DNA from: Fictibacillus sp. FJAT-27399
GTDB lineage: Bacteria; Bacillota; Bacilli; Bacillales; Fictibacillaceae
Length of the DNA stretch: 64,000 nt
Reading direction: 5' to 3'
Assembly (NCBI RefSeq): GCF_001510655.1
Contig: NZ_LMVC01000001.1
Location: 905,955 to 969,954, forward strand
Shown here: piece by piece, positions 1 to 7,728 of the stretch
Position numbering within the stretch: position 1 is the stretch's first letter
Layout of the letters: each line of letters opens with the position of its first letter
The notes under the pieces: generated by a model
Told to the model about the DNA's origin: nothing
Seen by the model: only the letters and a program-made list of their open reading frames with translations
Database searches by the model: none
Program-made: the position numbers and the translations under genes

Positions 1-288
1 CTGTTTGAGAATCTCAGGTACTGCATCGTCAATAATTCCAACACCGGCATCAGGAACGATTAAACCTTCTGTCCAATCATTATTAGATGCACAATGCAAA
101 TATTCAATTGTATGTCCTTCTGCTCTTAATGTTTCACCTATTGTATTTATGAAGGCAGATTTATCTGATCGTAACCCCCCTTGAAGTAAAAACACACGAT
201 TCAATCCCCTTAATGCAGAGTCATAAAGACTAATATATCCTTTAGCTGTATTTCCACCTGCATAATAATGAAGCACTTTTCCACCCAT
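1..288 (-). CDS. ATPase-like protein with degenerate P-loop (partial, N-terminal 96 residues)
   Basis: Reads leftward from an ATG at 288-286 and runs off the window. AAAGGATG lies a few bases upstream as ribosome binding site. The opening residues (MGGKVLHYYAGGNTAKGYIS) and the later EYLHCASNND segment resemble the Bacillus PRK06851-type ATPase family of about 370 residues, which I recall from memory. In that family a Walker A of the form GGPGTGKS sits near residue 37. Here the corresponding stretch reads GGLRSDKS, so the loop glycines and the GK dipeptide are lost. The protein may therefore not bind ATP in this half, or the gene may be decaying. Only the start of the gene is visible, so a second intact P-loop further on cannot be excluded. 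The biochemical role is unknown. Confidence 0.55.
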   Translation of the reverse strand, partial: MGGKVLHYYAGGNTAKGYISLYDSALRGLNRVFLLQGGLRSDKSAFINTIGETLRAEGHTIEYLHCASNNDWTEGLIVPDAGVGIIDDAVPEILKQ

Positions 289-381
289 ACAATCATCCTT
301 TCCCTTTTCTGCTAACATATGTTCACCATATATAAGGGTGAATGCCTACCTTTAAAAAGATAAAGCTCTTTTCTAAAAGAT

Positions 382-568
382 TGTTGCTTTTGGGTCATTT
401 TAGTAAACAGCCATCATTGACAAGTTGATTGGAGTGTAAGGTGCGAGACTCCTGCGGGAAAAGCGGGACAGGTGAGACCCACAGGCGCGTGCGCCGAGGA
501 GGCTCACCGCACGCCCCGCGGAAAGCGAGCATCCTGAAACGGAAATCAACCACTCCTAAGAGCAACAA
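382..568. repeat. Dispersed palindromic repeat, copy 1
   Basis: A GC-rich element in AT-rich surroundings. The core 424-550 is bounded by GTTGATT and AATCAAC and contains GTGCGAGACTCCTGCGGGA, a nested hairpin (GGTGAG ... GGCGC-GT-GCGCC ... CTCACC) and CACGCCCCGCGGAAAGCGAG. A short outer inverted pair, TTGTTGCT (382-389) and AGCAACAA (561-568), encloses it. A second copy lies at 2072-2300. Elements of this appearance are common in Bacillaceae intergenic DNA. I see no ORF in it. Confidence 0.8.
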
Positions 569-570
569 AG

Positions 571-963
571 GTTACGAAAACAGCCAAAGATAAAAAGCCT
601 TTTCTAGACCATTACCTAACTTTCGAACCTCTTCCATTTCTTTCACAAGCTAATGGTTGCCCTCGATGATCTCAGGGAAATGAGCGTTTGCCAAAAACAA
701 AACTAAGCGATCCAAATACAGGTTTAATGTGTTTATTTAATAATTCTTTATAATCTACACACTAATCTTTTATATTTACGTATTAAACTATTAACTGAAA
801 GAACGGTAATGAATGCCTATTGTAATTTACGCAAACGGCAACTTAACCATGTGTTTCATTGCATCACTCAAAAATACGTAGTAGATTGGACGATATTCGC
901 GACTCAGACAGTAACCGATTAAACGTTTAATGAAGATATTAGACAACATTGAAGGAGGAAACG
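571..963. other. Gene-poor AT-rich spacer
   Basis: Between repeat copy 1 and the 38-residue ORF at 964. I find no convincing ORF, RNA gene or terminator. The minus strand around 610-720 can be read as a short protein-like stretch interrupted by a stop, which may be a decayed gene but cannot be assigned. Confidence 0.4.
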
Positions 964-1080
964 ATGACATTAACAAACGAACAAATTCTTACTGAGTTAT
1001 CGGATCATCAACGAGCCATAGCAAAAACAGGTGGCCCTGCAATTACGGTAAAGTCTTTCTCCTGGAGTTTTGCCTTATGA
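964..1080 (+). CDS. 38-residue ORF translationally coupled to the STAS protein
   Basis: A short ORF with a near-consensus ribosome binding site (GAAGGAGGAAACG directly before ATG 964). It ends in ATGA, where its TGA (1078-1080) overlaps the ATG (1077) of the STAS-domain gene. That arrangement is typical of translational coupling. The peptide begins MTLTNEQILTELSDHQ and ends in WSFAL. It has no signal peptide, membrane segment or family that I recognise. It could be a leader peptide, a small partner protein, or the truncated front of a longer gene. The good ribosome binding site and coupling favour real translation. Confidence 0.5.
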   Translation: MTLTNEQILTELSDHQRAIAKTGGPAITVKSFSWSFAL

Positions 1081-1439
1081 GTATGTCAATGGGGAATGTT
1101 ATGGATCTTAAAATTACACATGAAAAATTGAACGGCACTCATTATTTGGAATTAGTAGGAGAAGTTCAGAGCTACACGGCACCCAAGTTGAAAAAAATAC
1201 TTGTCCCATTATCAGAAAAAACTAAACAAGACATAATTATTGATGTTGAAAAGATTGATTTCATAGATAGTGTTGGGTTAGGAGTTTTCGCTGGCGTGCT
1301 TAGATCAACGAAAAGGAACAACTGTACGTTAATGCTAAGAGGTATGTCGAATCGCGTCCGCCGATTATTTGAGGTAACAGGGCTTATAGAAATGGTTGAA
1401 TCCAGCAAGAACAAGAAGACCATAGAAACGTTTGCCTAA
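1077..1439 (+). CDS. RsbV/SpoIIAA-like anti-anti-sigma factor (STAS domain)
   Basis: A small single-domain cytoplasmic protein of the STAS family. Its EVQSYTAPKLKKILVPL and IDFIDSVGLGVFAGVL segments match RsbV, the antagonist of the anti-sigma kinase RsbW in the general stress pathway. The serine of the DSxGLG loop is the site that RsbW-type kinases phosphorylate to switch such proteins off, and it is present near residue 64. Length (about 112-120 residues) is normal. No rsbW, rsbX or sigB follows, so this is an orphan paralogue whose partner kinase is encoded elsewhere. The listed ATG overlaps the stop of the upstream small ORF. An internal ATG before DLKITHEK (position 1101) would give a length closer to RsbV. 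Confidence 0.8.
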   Translation: MSMSMGNVMDLKITHEKLNGTHYLELVGEVQSYTAPKLKKILVPLSEKTKQDIIIDVEKIDFIDSVGLGVFAGVLRSTKRNNCTLMLRGMSNRVRRLFEVTGLIEMVESSKNKKTIETFA

Positions 1440-1653
1440 GTTCGGCTTGTAAAAAAGAAGTATTCTTAAAAGTCAAAATGCAGGATATCCTTTACCTCAT
1501 CTTTGTATTTTCGTCATTTACTTTTAAACCATTACTAGACTCAATGTTCTTATATTAAATTGAATAGAAAGTCTCATTCTACTCCTCATTCCCTTTGTAT
1601 ATGGATGATGGTGAAACAAAAATTCAATGCAAAATTATTTTGAGGGGAATGAG

Positions 1654-2049
1654 ATGATGAAGCGAATTCGTGTCTGGTATTGGGTCTTCACAGCATTGTT
1701 AGCAGCCTTAATGCTCGCAGGTTCCATTCCTGATATTCTCTCTGTTTCTGCTGCTGTGGATTTATTTAATCATTTGGGCTATCCTGACTATCTTTTGCCT
1801 TTTCTCGGAATTGCCAAATTGTTAGGTGTTATCGCCATTCTGGTGCCAGGCGTTCCAAGATTAAAAGAGTGGGCCTATGCCGGTTTTTTCTTCGATCTGG
1901 CCGGTGCGATGTATTCTACGATCGCTGTTGGAGATCCCTTCAGTTCTTGGGTAATCTTTTTTGTTGGATTTATCTTGATTGCAGGTTCGTACGTTTTCCA
2001 TCATAAGAAGTTAGCTGCAGTAACATTGAAAGATTCTACCCACACTTAA
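1654..2049 (+). CDS. DoxX-like small membrane protein
   Basis: About 131 residues with four predicted membrane helices. The pattern (RVWYWVFTALLAALMLAGS at the N-terminus, then LPFLGIAKLLGVIAILVPG, EWAYAGFFFDLAGAMYS and WVIFFVGFILIAGSYVF) is that of the DoxX_2 family, whose members are small inner-membrane proteins of unclear, often redox or stress-related, function. I chose ATG 1654 because GAGGGGA (1642-1648) sits six to nine bases before it. An in-frame ATG at 1627 lies upstream of that ribosome binding site. The gene stands alone. The hairpin-rich repeat immediately downstream could serve as its terminator. Confidence 0.8.
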   Translation: MMKRIRVWYWVFTALLAALMLAGSIPDILSVSAAVDLFNHLGYPDYLLPFLGIAKLLGVIAILVPGVPRLKEWAYAGFFFDLAGAMYSTIAVGDPFSSWVIFFVGFILIAGSYVFHHKKLAAVTLKDSTHT

Positions 2050-2071
2050 ACCCCGATTTCATCAAACCTCA

Positions 2072-2300
2072 AAAGGGGCTGTCCTGAAAGTCGAAAATTG
2101 ACCTTCAGGCAGCTCCTTTGACGTGAAAAATCTTCAATGAAAAGTTGATAGGAGTGCAAGGTGCGAGACTCCTGCGGGACTAGCGTGACAGGTGAGACTC
2201 CCGCAGGCGCTTGCGCCAAGAGGCTCACCGCACGCCCCGCGGAAAGCGAGCAGACTGGAGCGGAGATCAACAGCTACCAGACTTCTTGGACAGCCCCTTT
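2072..2300. repeat. Dispersed palindromic repeat, copy 2, with 13-bp terminal inverted repeats
   Basis: The ends are AAAGGGGCTGTCC (2072-2084) and its exact complement GGACAGCCCCTTT (2288-2300). Inside, a core at 2144-2271 is closely similar to the element at 424-550 (GTGCGAGACTCCTGCGGGA, nested GGTGAG...CTCACC hairpin, CACGCCCCGCGGAAAGCGAG). The matching ends make it look like a small non-autonomous mobile element. It fills the gap between two convergent genes and may also stop transcription. Confidence 0.8.
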
Positions 2301-2316
2301 AATGATTTGTTAGGAG

Positions 2317-3531
2317 CTATTTCAAAAAATTATGTGCGGAAAGAGTGTAAAGTTTCACAGTTTCAACAAGTTCTTTAATATCAACATATTCATCGGCATG
2401 GTGCGGGATATACCGATCACCTGCTCCTGTTGTAACGATTGGCACCCCTGCAAGATGAAGAAAAGTACCATCTGTTGCACCTGGTACACCGTTATAAACA
2501 GGATCCTTGCCCGTAACTTGGGTATATGCCTGTGCCATCGCTTGTACAAATTCATGATCTTTTGGCGTCTCAGTCCAAGGACGGTCTTCAATCAGTTCGA
2601 GTGTTGCTTTAAAATCATCATCATCTTCACTAAGCCGCTCAATAATATCTTCAATTTTGCTTCTTAATTGTTCGTGCTCCTGTCCCGGTACCGTCCGAAT
2701 ATCAAGAGTGGCCATACACTGTGCAGGAACTACATTGATTTGCGGCTCCCCCTTTACTGGTGCTTGGAGAATTGTAGGCGTGATACTTGGCCATCCGAGA
2801 TAAGGATGTTCTCCCAGTCTTTCTTTTTCTGTTTGTTCCAGTTTATCCAATTCTACGATTAATTTAGCCATTCTTGTAACAGGATTTATTCCTGTGAGCG
2901 GCATAGCGCCATGAGCCATTTTTCCATATGTGTTCAAAACGATCCTCATCGCACCTTTTTGGGTAATGCATAGCTGATTCTCCTCTGGTTCACAAATAAT
3001 GGCACCATGCACATCATTCGCCCAGCCATTCTTTATAAAATGTTTAATACCAATCATCATGCCTTCTTCGTCACATGGGATACAAAGTATAATTTTACCT
3101 TTGAATGCTGCGCCTGATTTTTTCATAGAATGAACAGCAGAAATTGCAGCCGCTAAATTCCCTTTTGTATCACAAGAACCTCTTCCATAAATTTTACCGT
3201 TACTGATTTCTCCCCCAAAGGGGTCATACGTCCAGGAGTCCAGGTCTCCTTCAGTTACCACATCTGTATGCCCCTCAAACAGAAGGGTTTTTCCGGGAAT
3301 ACCAGAGTCATAGATTGCTATAACATTCGGGCGTCCAGGCACTACTTCTTCATAGTAAACTTCTAATCCTATGTCCTTAAGATAATCAACGATGAAACGG
3401 GCTACCTTTTCTTCGTTTCCGTCTTCAAGATTTGGGCGATAAACACTTTTAATACGGATAAGGCTTCTTGTCAGTTCGACTACTTCTTTTTCATCAACAT
3501 ATTGGAGAATAGATTCTATAGCAGTTGTCAT
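2317..3531 (-). CDS. M20-family amidohydrolase (ArgE/DapE/aminoacylase type)
   Basis: A cytoplasmic zinc-dependent amidohydrolase of 404 residues. The metal-site motifs are all present in order: GHTDVV near 88, the aspartate in GSCDTKGN near 119, the DEEG pair near 155, the acidic CEPEEN near 185 and the final histidine in PHHADEYVD near 382. The dimerisation insert lies in between. M20 enzymes of this type free an amino acid from an N-acyl-amino acid. ATG 3531 overlaps the upstream P1 peptidase stop as ATGA. A TTG at 3549 is possible but sits inside the purine-rich binding site. It is the last gene of the sigma-54 operon. Pantoyl-beta-alanine (pantothenate) has the N-acyl-amino acid form such enzymes hydrolyse, so I propose it or its neighbour as the pantothenase; this is inference. 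Confidence 0.85.
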   Translation of the reverse strand: MTTAIESILQYVDEKEVVELTRSLIRIKSVYRPNLEDGNEEKVARFIVDYLKDIGLEVYYEEVVPGRPNVIAIYDSGIPGKTLLFEGHTDVVTEGDLDSWTYDPFGGEISNGKIYGRGSCDTKGNLAAAISAVHSMKKSGAAFKGKIILCIPCDEEGMMIGIKHFIKNGWANDVHGAIICEPEENQLCITQKGAMRIVLNTYGKMAHGAMPLTGINPVTRMAKLIVELDKLEQTEKERLGEHPYLGWPSITPTILQAPVKGEPQINVVPAQCMATLDIRTVPGQEHEQLRSKIEDIIERLSEDDDDFKATLELIEDRPWTETPKDHEFVQAMAQAYTQVTGKDPVYNGVPGATDGTFLHLAGVPIVTTGAGDRYIPHHADEYVDIKELVETVKLYTLSAHNFLK

Positions 3532-4517
3532 TGCTCCCTTCCTTTCCAAAGTGATTTTTTGACATCTTTACTTGATGGAAAGTTCTTGATCCCTTCAGCC
3601 TTCATAATGGCCTGGATGACTGCCTGTGCTAAAACGTCTGCAGCAATGGTTCCAATCAGATCAACAGAAGCACTCATATCTCCAGTAGCCAAAGAAAATA
3701 TGGTGTCCCCATCATACATCGTATGCACAGGATAAATCGTTCTCGCTAATCCGTCATGAGCCATGGAGGCTACTTTCGAAGCTTGTGACTTCGTTAACTT
3801 AGCATTGCACGCGACAACTCCGATCGTTGTATTCGTGCCAGCAGTCAATGGAATTTCAGGTTGCTCAATCATCCATTCTAAGCTGCTTCTTATATTCCCT
3901 TGGTCATCTCTTGCACCCGCAATGACTTCTCCAGTTTCAGGATTTCGAATCTCCCCTATGGCATTAACGGCAACAATAGCACCCACAATTAAACCACTGG
4001 GCAAAATTAAAGACGCCGAACCGAGACCTCCCTTCATTGCTCGATGATGGCCAGCTACTTTACCAACCGTGGCCCCGTATCCTGCTCCTGAATTACCAAG
4101 TGGAAAATGTCCCCTTTCCGCGTTGGATGCTGCCTGATAACCCATTTCCCGATCTGGCCTTGCCGAAGGGTCACCAACAGGCAAATCAAAAAGGACAGCT
4201 GAGGGAACAATCGGAACAACTCCTACTCCAACATCCAAACCAATCCTTTTATCCTCTAAAAACTTCATGACCCCGCTTGCTGCATCCAGACCATAGGCAC
4301 TTCCTCCTGCCAGGCAAATACCGTGCACTTGCTCAACGAGATTCAGGGGGTTAAGCAGATCCGTTTCCCGAGTCCCTGGAGCAGCCCCCCGAACATCCAC
4401 ACCACAAACGGCGCCTTTTTGCATTATTAAAACAGTACATCCTGTATAACCTATACGGTCTTCTTCATTGCCGATTTTAATGCCAGGGACATCCGTAATA
4501 TTTTGAAAACATTCCAC
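3528..4517 (-). CDS. P1-family peptidase (DmpA/beta-peptidyl aminopeptidase fold)
   Basis: A 329-residue self-processing Ntn-type hydrolase of peptidase family S58. It shows DVPGIKIGN at the N-terminus, GVDVRGAAPGTRETD near 40-53, GICLAGGSAYGLDAA near 66-80 and NTTIGVVACNAKL near 229. The Thr after Asn 229 is the expected autocleavage site and nucleophile, and the family is matured into alpha and beta chains there. Known members cleave D-amides, esters or beta-amino-acid peptides. The start is GTG 4517, overlapping the TAG of the ECF S-component by one base (TAGTG), so translation is coupled. Its place next to a vitamin-type importer and an M20 amidohydrolase suggests amide-bond cleavage of the imported substrate. 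Confidence 0.85.
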   Translation of the reverse strand: MECFQNITDVPGIKIGNEEDRIGYTGCTVLIMQKGAVCGVDVRGAAPGTRETDLLNPLNLVEQVHGICLAGGSAYGLDAASGVMKFLEDKRIGLDVGVGVVPIVPSAVLFDLPVGDPSARPDREMGYQAASNAERGHFPLGNSGAGYGATVGKVAGHHRAMKGGLGSASLILPSGLIVGAIVAVNAIGEIRNPETGEVIAGARDDQGNIRSSLEWMIEQPEIPLTAGTNTTIGVVACNAKLTKSQASKVASMAHDGLARTIYPVHTMYDGDTIFSLATGDMSASVDLIGTIAADVLAQAVIQAIMKAEGIKNFPSSKDVKKSLWKGREQ

Positions 4518-5074
4518 TACATATCTCCAGAAATCTTGGATTTTCTGTTCCCGCTATGATCCAGTTTTTTCCAAGCTACAACTACTGCCAGGGTAATGAT
4601 AACGGAGACTATAGCTTCCGGTATGCCATTAGTAACCGCAATTGTAACCGCAACACCCGGTGCAATATAGCCTCTAACCACCGCCATGATTAAAACGAGG
4701 AGCGTATTGGTAAAAGCTCCGATAAAGCCAGCCACTCCAATAGCTGCATATTCGTTGACTCTCCGAAGTGAAATATAAGAGAAGTAAGCAGTGACACCAA
4801 TAAACAATCGAGGAAGGATGGCCACTAGTGGATCCTTGAATAGTGGTATCGTTGCATCCAAAAAAGATGAAACACCGAAGATTAATCCAATAACCAGTCC
4901 AACAAATGGCCCTTGCATAACTCCTCCAATGATTGCAGGAACATGCATGATGGTTGCATTTCCTGCTGCTGTTGGAACAGGAATAAAACCTAACCGAGTG
5001 ACACCAAGCAAAATAGCTACCGCTCCTAAGACACCTGCAATGACAATCTTTCTTGTGGTTAATCCTCTTTCCAT
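4517..5074 (-). CDS. ECF transporter S-component (PF12822 type, possibly pantothenate)
   Basis: A 185-residue membrane protein with about six hydrophobic segments. It supplies substrate specificity to the energy-coupling-factor transporter encoded immediately upstream. The stretch GFIPVPTAAGNATIMHVPAI followed by GPFVGLVIGLIFGVSS is the hallmark of the PF12822 family, which includes riboflavin, pantothenate and hydroxymethylpyrimidine S-components. It ends in a short basic tail. The gene sits between ecfT and the P1 peptidase, so it is a dedicated S-component rather than one sharing a housekeeping ECF module. The substrate cannot be read from sequence alone. Pantothenate is my inference from the operon's enzymes. 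Confidence 0.85.
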   Translation of the reverse strand: MERGLTTRKIVIAGVLGAVAILLGVTRLGFIPVPTAAGNATIMHVPAIIGGVMQGPFVGLVIGLIFGVSSFLDATIPLFKDPLVAILPRLFIGVTAYFSYISLRRVNEYAAIGVAGFIGAFTNTLLVLIMAVVRGYIAPGVAVTIAVTNGIPEAIVSVIITLAVVVAWKKLDHSGNRKSKISGDM

Positions 5075-5120
5075 TCGATTACCCTCCTTATTTTTTAAAA
5101 ATGATAGTTTGGTAGTGATT

Positions 5121-5969
5121 CTAGTAGGGAAAAGGGAATGCTAGTAAGAATGCAGCGAATAAAATACAAAAAAGAATAGCTATATAATCTTTGGTTTGAG
5201 CCTTATACTTTGTGTAAATTGACCGTTCACTTCCTGGTGTATAGCACCTTGCTTCCATTGCGAGCACTAAGTCCTCTGCCCGGGACATAGCAACATTGAA
5301 TAATGGAATAATAATAGGGAATACATCCTTTGTTCTTTGGATAATTCTCCACCAGGCACCCGTTCCAAACTCCGCTCCTCTGGATGCTTGGGCCTTCATC
5401 ATTTTTTCCATTTCCATAGCAAACGTTGGAACAAAACGGATTGCTATCGTAATAATCAGCGCAAATTCATGAACCGGAAACTTTACATGCTTTAATGGTC
5501 TTAATAAACTCTCAATCCCATGTGTAATTTGTGTTGTAGAAGTACTTAAGGTTAGTACACTGCTTAAAAAGATGATCTCGATAAAACGAAAGGCAGAAAC
5601 GACGACTAGCCTTATGCTGTTACTTGTTATCAGGATAAATCCATAATCCACTAAAACCGTTCCACCAGAAGCAACTTTGGTATAGAACAACAATTGCAGC
5701 ACGGCTAATATCAAAATGAATGGGATTGCAGGCTTGACTCCTGATAAACCATAGTTAATGGGAATACGTGACATGTAAAATAACCAACAGGCAAAAGCAA
5801 GAGCAATAATATTACCTCCGTAGGTGTCACATACAGCCATTGCAATGACTAGAATCGTGAAGGCTAAAAGCTTTACGCGGGGATCCATACGATGAACAAG
5901 TGAACCAGTAGGCAAGTACTGGCCAATCGTTATATTGCGTGTTAATTCAAATTCAAAACCAGCCAACAT
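5121..5969 (-). CDS. ecfT: ECF transporter transmembrane subunit EcfT
   Basis: An integral membrane scaffold of 282 residues that connects the two ATPases to the S-component. It opens with NITIGQYLPTGSLVHRMDPRVKLL, typical of EcfT. It carries both Ala-Arg-Gly-type coupling helices near the C-terminus: KAQASRGAEFG around 190 and AMEARCYTPGSER around 240, which dock into the ATPase grooves. Hydrophobic segments run through residues 35-135 and again at the C-terminus. I chose ATG 5969 because GGAGGTG lies five bases before it. A GTG at 5975 falls inside that ribosome binding site. It follows ecfA2 without a gap. Confidence 0.92.
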   Translation of the reverse strand: MLAGFEFELTRNITIGQYLPTGSLVHRMDPRVKLLAFTILVIAMAVCDTYGGNIIALAFACWLFYMSRIPINYGLSGVKPAIPFILILAVLQLLFYTKVASGGTVLVDYGFILITSNSIRLVVVSAFRFIEIIFLSSVLTLSTSTTQITHGIESLLRPLKHVKFPVHEFALIITIAIRFVPTFAMEMEKMMKAQASRGAEFGTGAWWRIIQRTKDVFPIIIPLFNVAMSRAEDLVLAMEARCYTPGSERSIYTKYKAQTKDYIAILFCILFAAFLLAFPFPY

Positions 5970-5971
5970 TA

Positions 5972-6838
5972 TCACCTCCTATGAAGGATAGAAACGATTT
6001 CCTGTGCGGCAGACTCCATTTCATATGCTTTAAGATTGACTGGATAACCCCGTTCTTTTAAACGTGCGAGAATCTCTACAGTTTGAGGTGCTCCAATATG
6101 GTGTTTAGCTAGGGTTTCCGAATTACCGAAAATGTCTCGGGGTGATCCTTCAACCAGATTCTTCCCTTCTGCCAACACATAAATCCTTTGAGCTAAATAG
6201 GCCACTTCCTCCATGTTGTGAGAAACAAAAATGACTGTCATGTTCTCTTTCTCGTTCAACTGACCTATTTTGTGCAAAAGTTCTTGTCTCGAATGGGGGT
6301 CAAGACCTGCTGTAGGTTCATCTAATACCAAAATTTTGGGTTGTAATGCCAGAACACCGGCCAAAGCAACTTTTCTTTTTTGTCCACCGCTCAGGGCATA
6401 GGTCACCCGGTCTTTCAGTCCCTCAAAAGAAAGTCCGACCAATTCCATTGCCCACTTGACACGATCCCTCACTTCTTTTAATGGGAGTCCCATTTTTAAA
6501 GGGCCATACGCGATATCATCACCGATCAGCTTTTCGAAAATCTGGTCTTCAGGGTTTTGAAACACGAGGCCTACTTTTCTTCTCAAAGCTTTTACATCAA
6601 GTTTTGAATCAGATAAATTTTGGCTATCCACCAATACTTCTCCGCGCTGAGGACGCATCAAACCGTTGAAATGCTGAATTAACGTGGATTTGCCGGATCC
6701 CGTATGACCAATAATCGCGATGCATTCCCCTTTTTTCACTTGTAAATTAATCCCTGAAAGCGCCTGGTATTCAAGAGGGGTCTTTTCCATGTACGTATGA
6801 TATAAATCTTTCACTTCTAAAATGGGAAGATCACTCAT
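5972..6838 (-). CDS. ecfA2: ECF transporter ATPase EcfA2
   Basis: The second ABC-type ATPase of the energy-coupling factor, 288 residues. Walker A is GHTGSGKST near 44, the Q-loop is VFQNPEDQIF near 92, the signature is LSGGQKRKVALAG near 148, Walker B is ILVLDEPTAGLDP near 170 and the switch histidine lies in FVSHNMEEV near 205. The C-terminal extension of about 60 residues is normal for EcfA subunits. Its ATG overlaps the TGA of ecfA1 (ATGA), so the two subunits of the heterodimer are translationally coupled. Confidence 0.93.
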   Translation of the reverse strand: MSDLPILEVKDLYHTYMEKTPLEYQALSGINLQVKKGECIAIIGHTGSGKSTLIQHFNGLMRPQRGEVLVDSQNLSDSKLDVKALRRKVGLVFQNPEDQIFEKLIGDDIAYGPLKMGLPLKEVRDRVKWAMELVGLSFEGLKDRVTYALSGGQKRKVALAGVLALQPKILVLDEPTAGLDPHSRQELLHKIGQLNEKENMTVIFVSHNMEEVAYLAQRIYVLAEGKNLVEGSPRDIFGNSETLAKHHIGAPQTVEILARLKERGYPVNLKAYEMESAAQEIVSILHRR

Positions 6839-7698
6839 CCTACAATCACCCCTCTTTTGGCTGATAGACGTACAACTTCTTGGACAATCTCGTTATTCTG
6901 GATTAAGTCTGCCTGAAATTCTTCGTCGTATTCATGAATCAATCTTGCTAATTGACTGGCAACAGGAACATCAAGCTTCAATTGATGCAACAGTTCATAC
7001 TGCTGAAAGATTTCTCTGGGCGGGCCGTCCATTACAATCTGGCCTTGTTCAATAACGATCACCCGGCTGGCCTCTGCTACTTCCGACATATGGTGGGTAA
7101 CGGATATTATGGTCATTCCGTCGTTATTCAGTTTGCGGACAACTTCCAAAATATCTCTTCTTCCATGGGTATCCAGCATACTGGTAGCTTCATCAAGTAC
7201 TAAACAATCTGGCTTCATTGCAATGATTCCCGCAATGGCGACCCGCTGTTTTTGTCCGCCTGATAGGTGATGTGGCGGTCTTTTTCGAAACTCGCTCATC
7301 CCTACTGCTTCCAATGCATATTCAATTCTTTCTTTCATCTCGGATGCGGGTACTTCAATATTCTCTAAACCAAAGGCGACATCGTCTTCAACGATTGTCG
7401 CAACAATCTGGTTATCGGGATGCTGAAATACCATACCTACCTTTTGGCGAATCTCCCGGATTACATTCGTTTCTTTTGTATTGTAACCGCTTACCAACAC
7501 ATCGCCATTACTTGGCTTAAGAATTCCATTCAGGTGTTTTGATAGGGTGGACTTGCCGGAGCCGTTATGTCCAACAATCGCAACATATTCTCCTGGAAAA
7601 ATATCAAAAGTAACTCCATTCAATACCGGTATGGAAGTATTGTTATTCACACTATATTCAAAACTAAGGTCGCTAACTTGAATAAGAGGTTTTGTCAT
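6835..7698 (-). CDS. ecfA1: ECF transporter ATPase EcfA1
   Basis: The first ATPase of the ECF module, 287 residues, cytoplasmic. It has Walker A GHNGSGKST near 43, Q-loop VFQHPDNQIVATIVEDDVAF near 91, signature LSGGQKQRVAIAG near 144, Walker B CLVLDEATSMLD near 166 and a switch histidine in SVTHHMSEV near 201. An ATG preceded by GGGGAAAGGGGA marks the start. It follows the MFS gene by about 30 bases. An A1-A2-T-S set in a catabolic operon is a dedicated (group I) arrangement, distinct from the housekeeping ECF genes that Firmicutes keep beside ribosomal protein genes. Confidence 0.93.
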   Translation of the reverse strand: MTKPLIQVSDLSFEYSVNNNTSIPVLNGVTFDIFPGEYVAIVGHNGSGKSTLSKHLNGILKPSNGDVLVSGYNTKETNVIREIRQKVGMVFQHPDNQIVATIVEDDVAFGLENIEVPASEMKERIEYALEAVGMSEFRKRPPHHLSGGQKQRVAIAGIIAMKPDCLVLDEATSMLDTHGRRDILEVVRKLNNDGMTIISVTHHMSEVAEASRVIVIEQGQIVMDGPPREIFQQYELLHQLKLDVPVASQLARLIHEYDEEFQADLIQNNEIVQEVVRLSAKRGVIVG

Positions 7699-7728
7699 TA
7701 AAATCCCCTTTCCCCTATGCTCTGGTAA

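Noticed and set aside
610-720. Protein-like stretch on the minus strand (LVLFLANAHFPEIIEG-like, then a stop)
   Set aside because: Too short, interrupted and without recognised family; could be chance.
2046-2270. Minus-strand 74-residue ORF across repeat copy 2
   Set aside because: It lies inside the palindromic repeat, has no family resemblance and is explained by high GC reducing stop codons.
4791-5144. 117-residue plus-strand ORF opposite ecfS
   Set aside because: A shadow of the membrane-protein gene on the other strand; no ribosome binding site or family.
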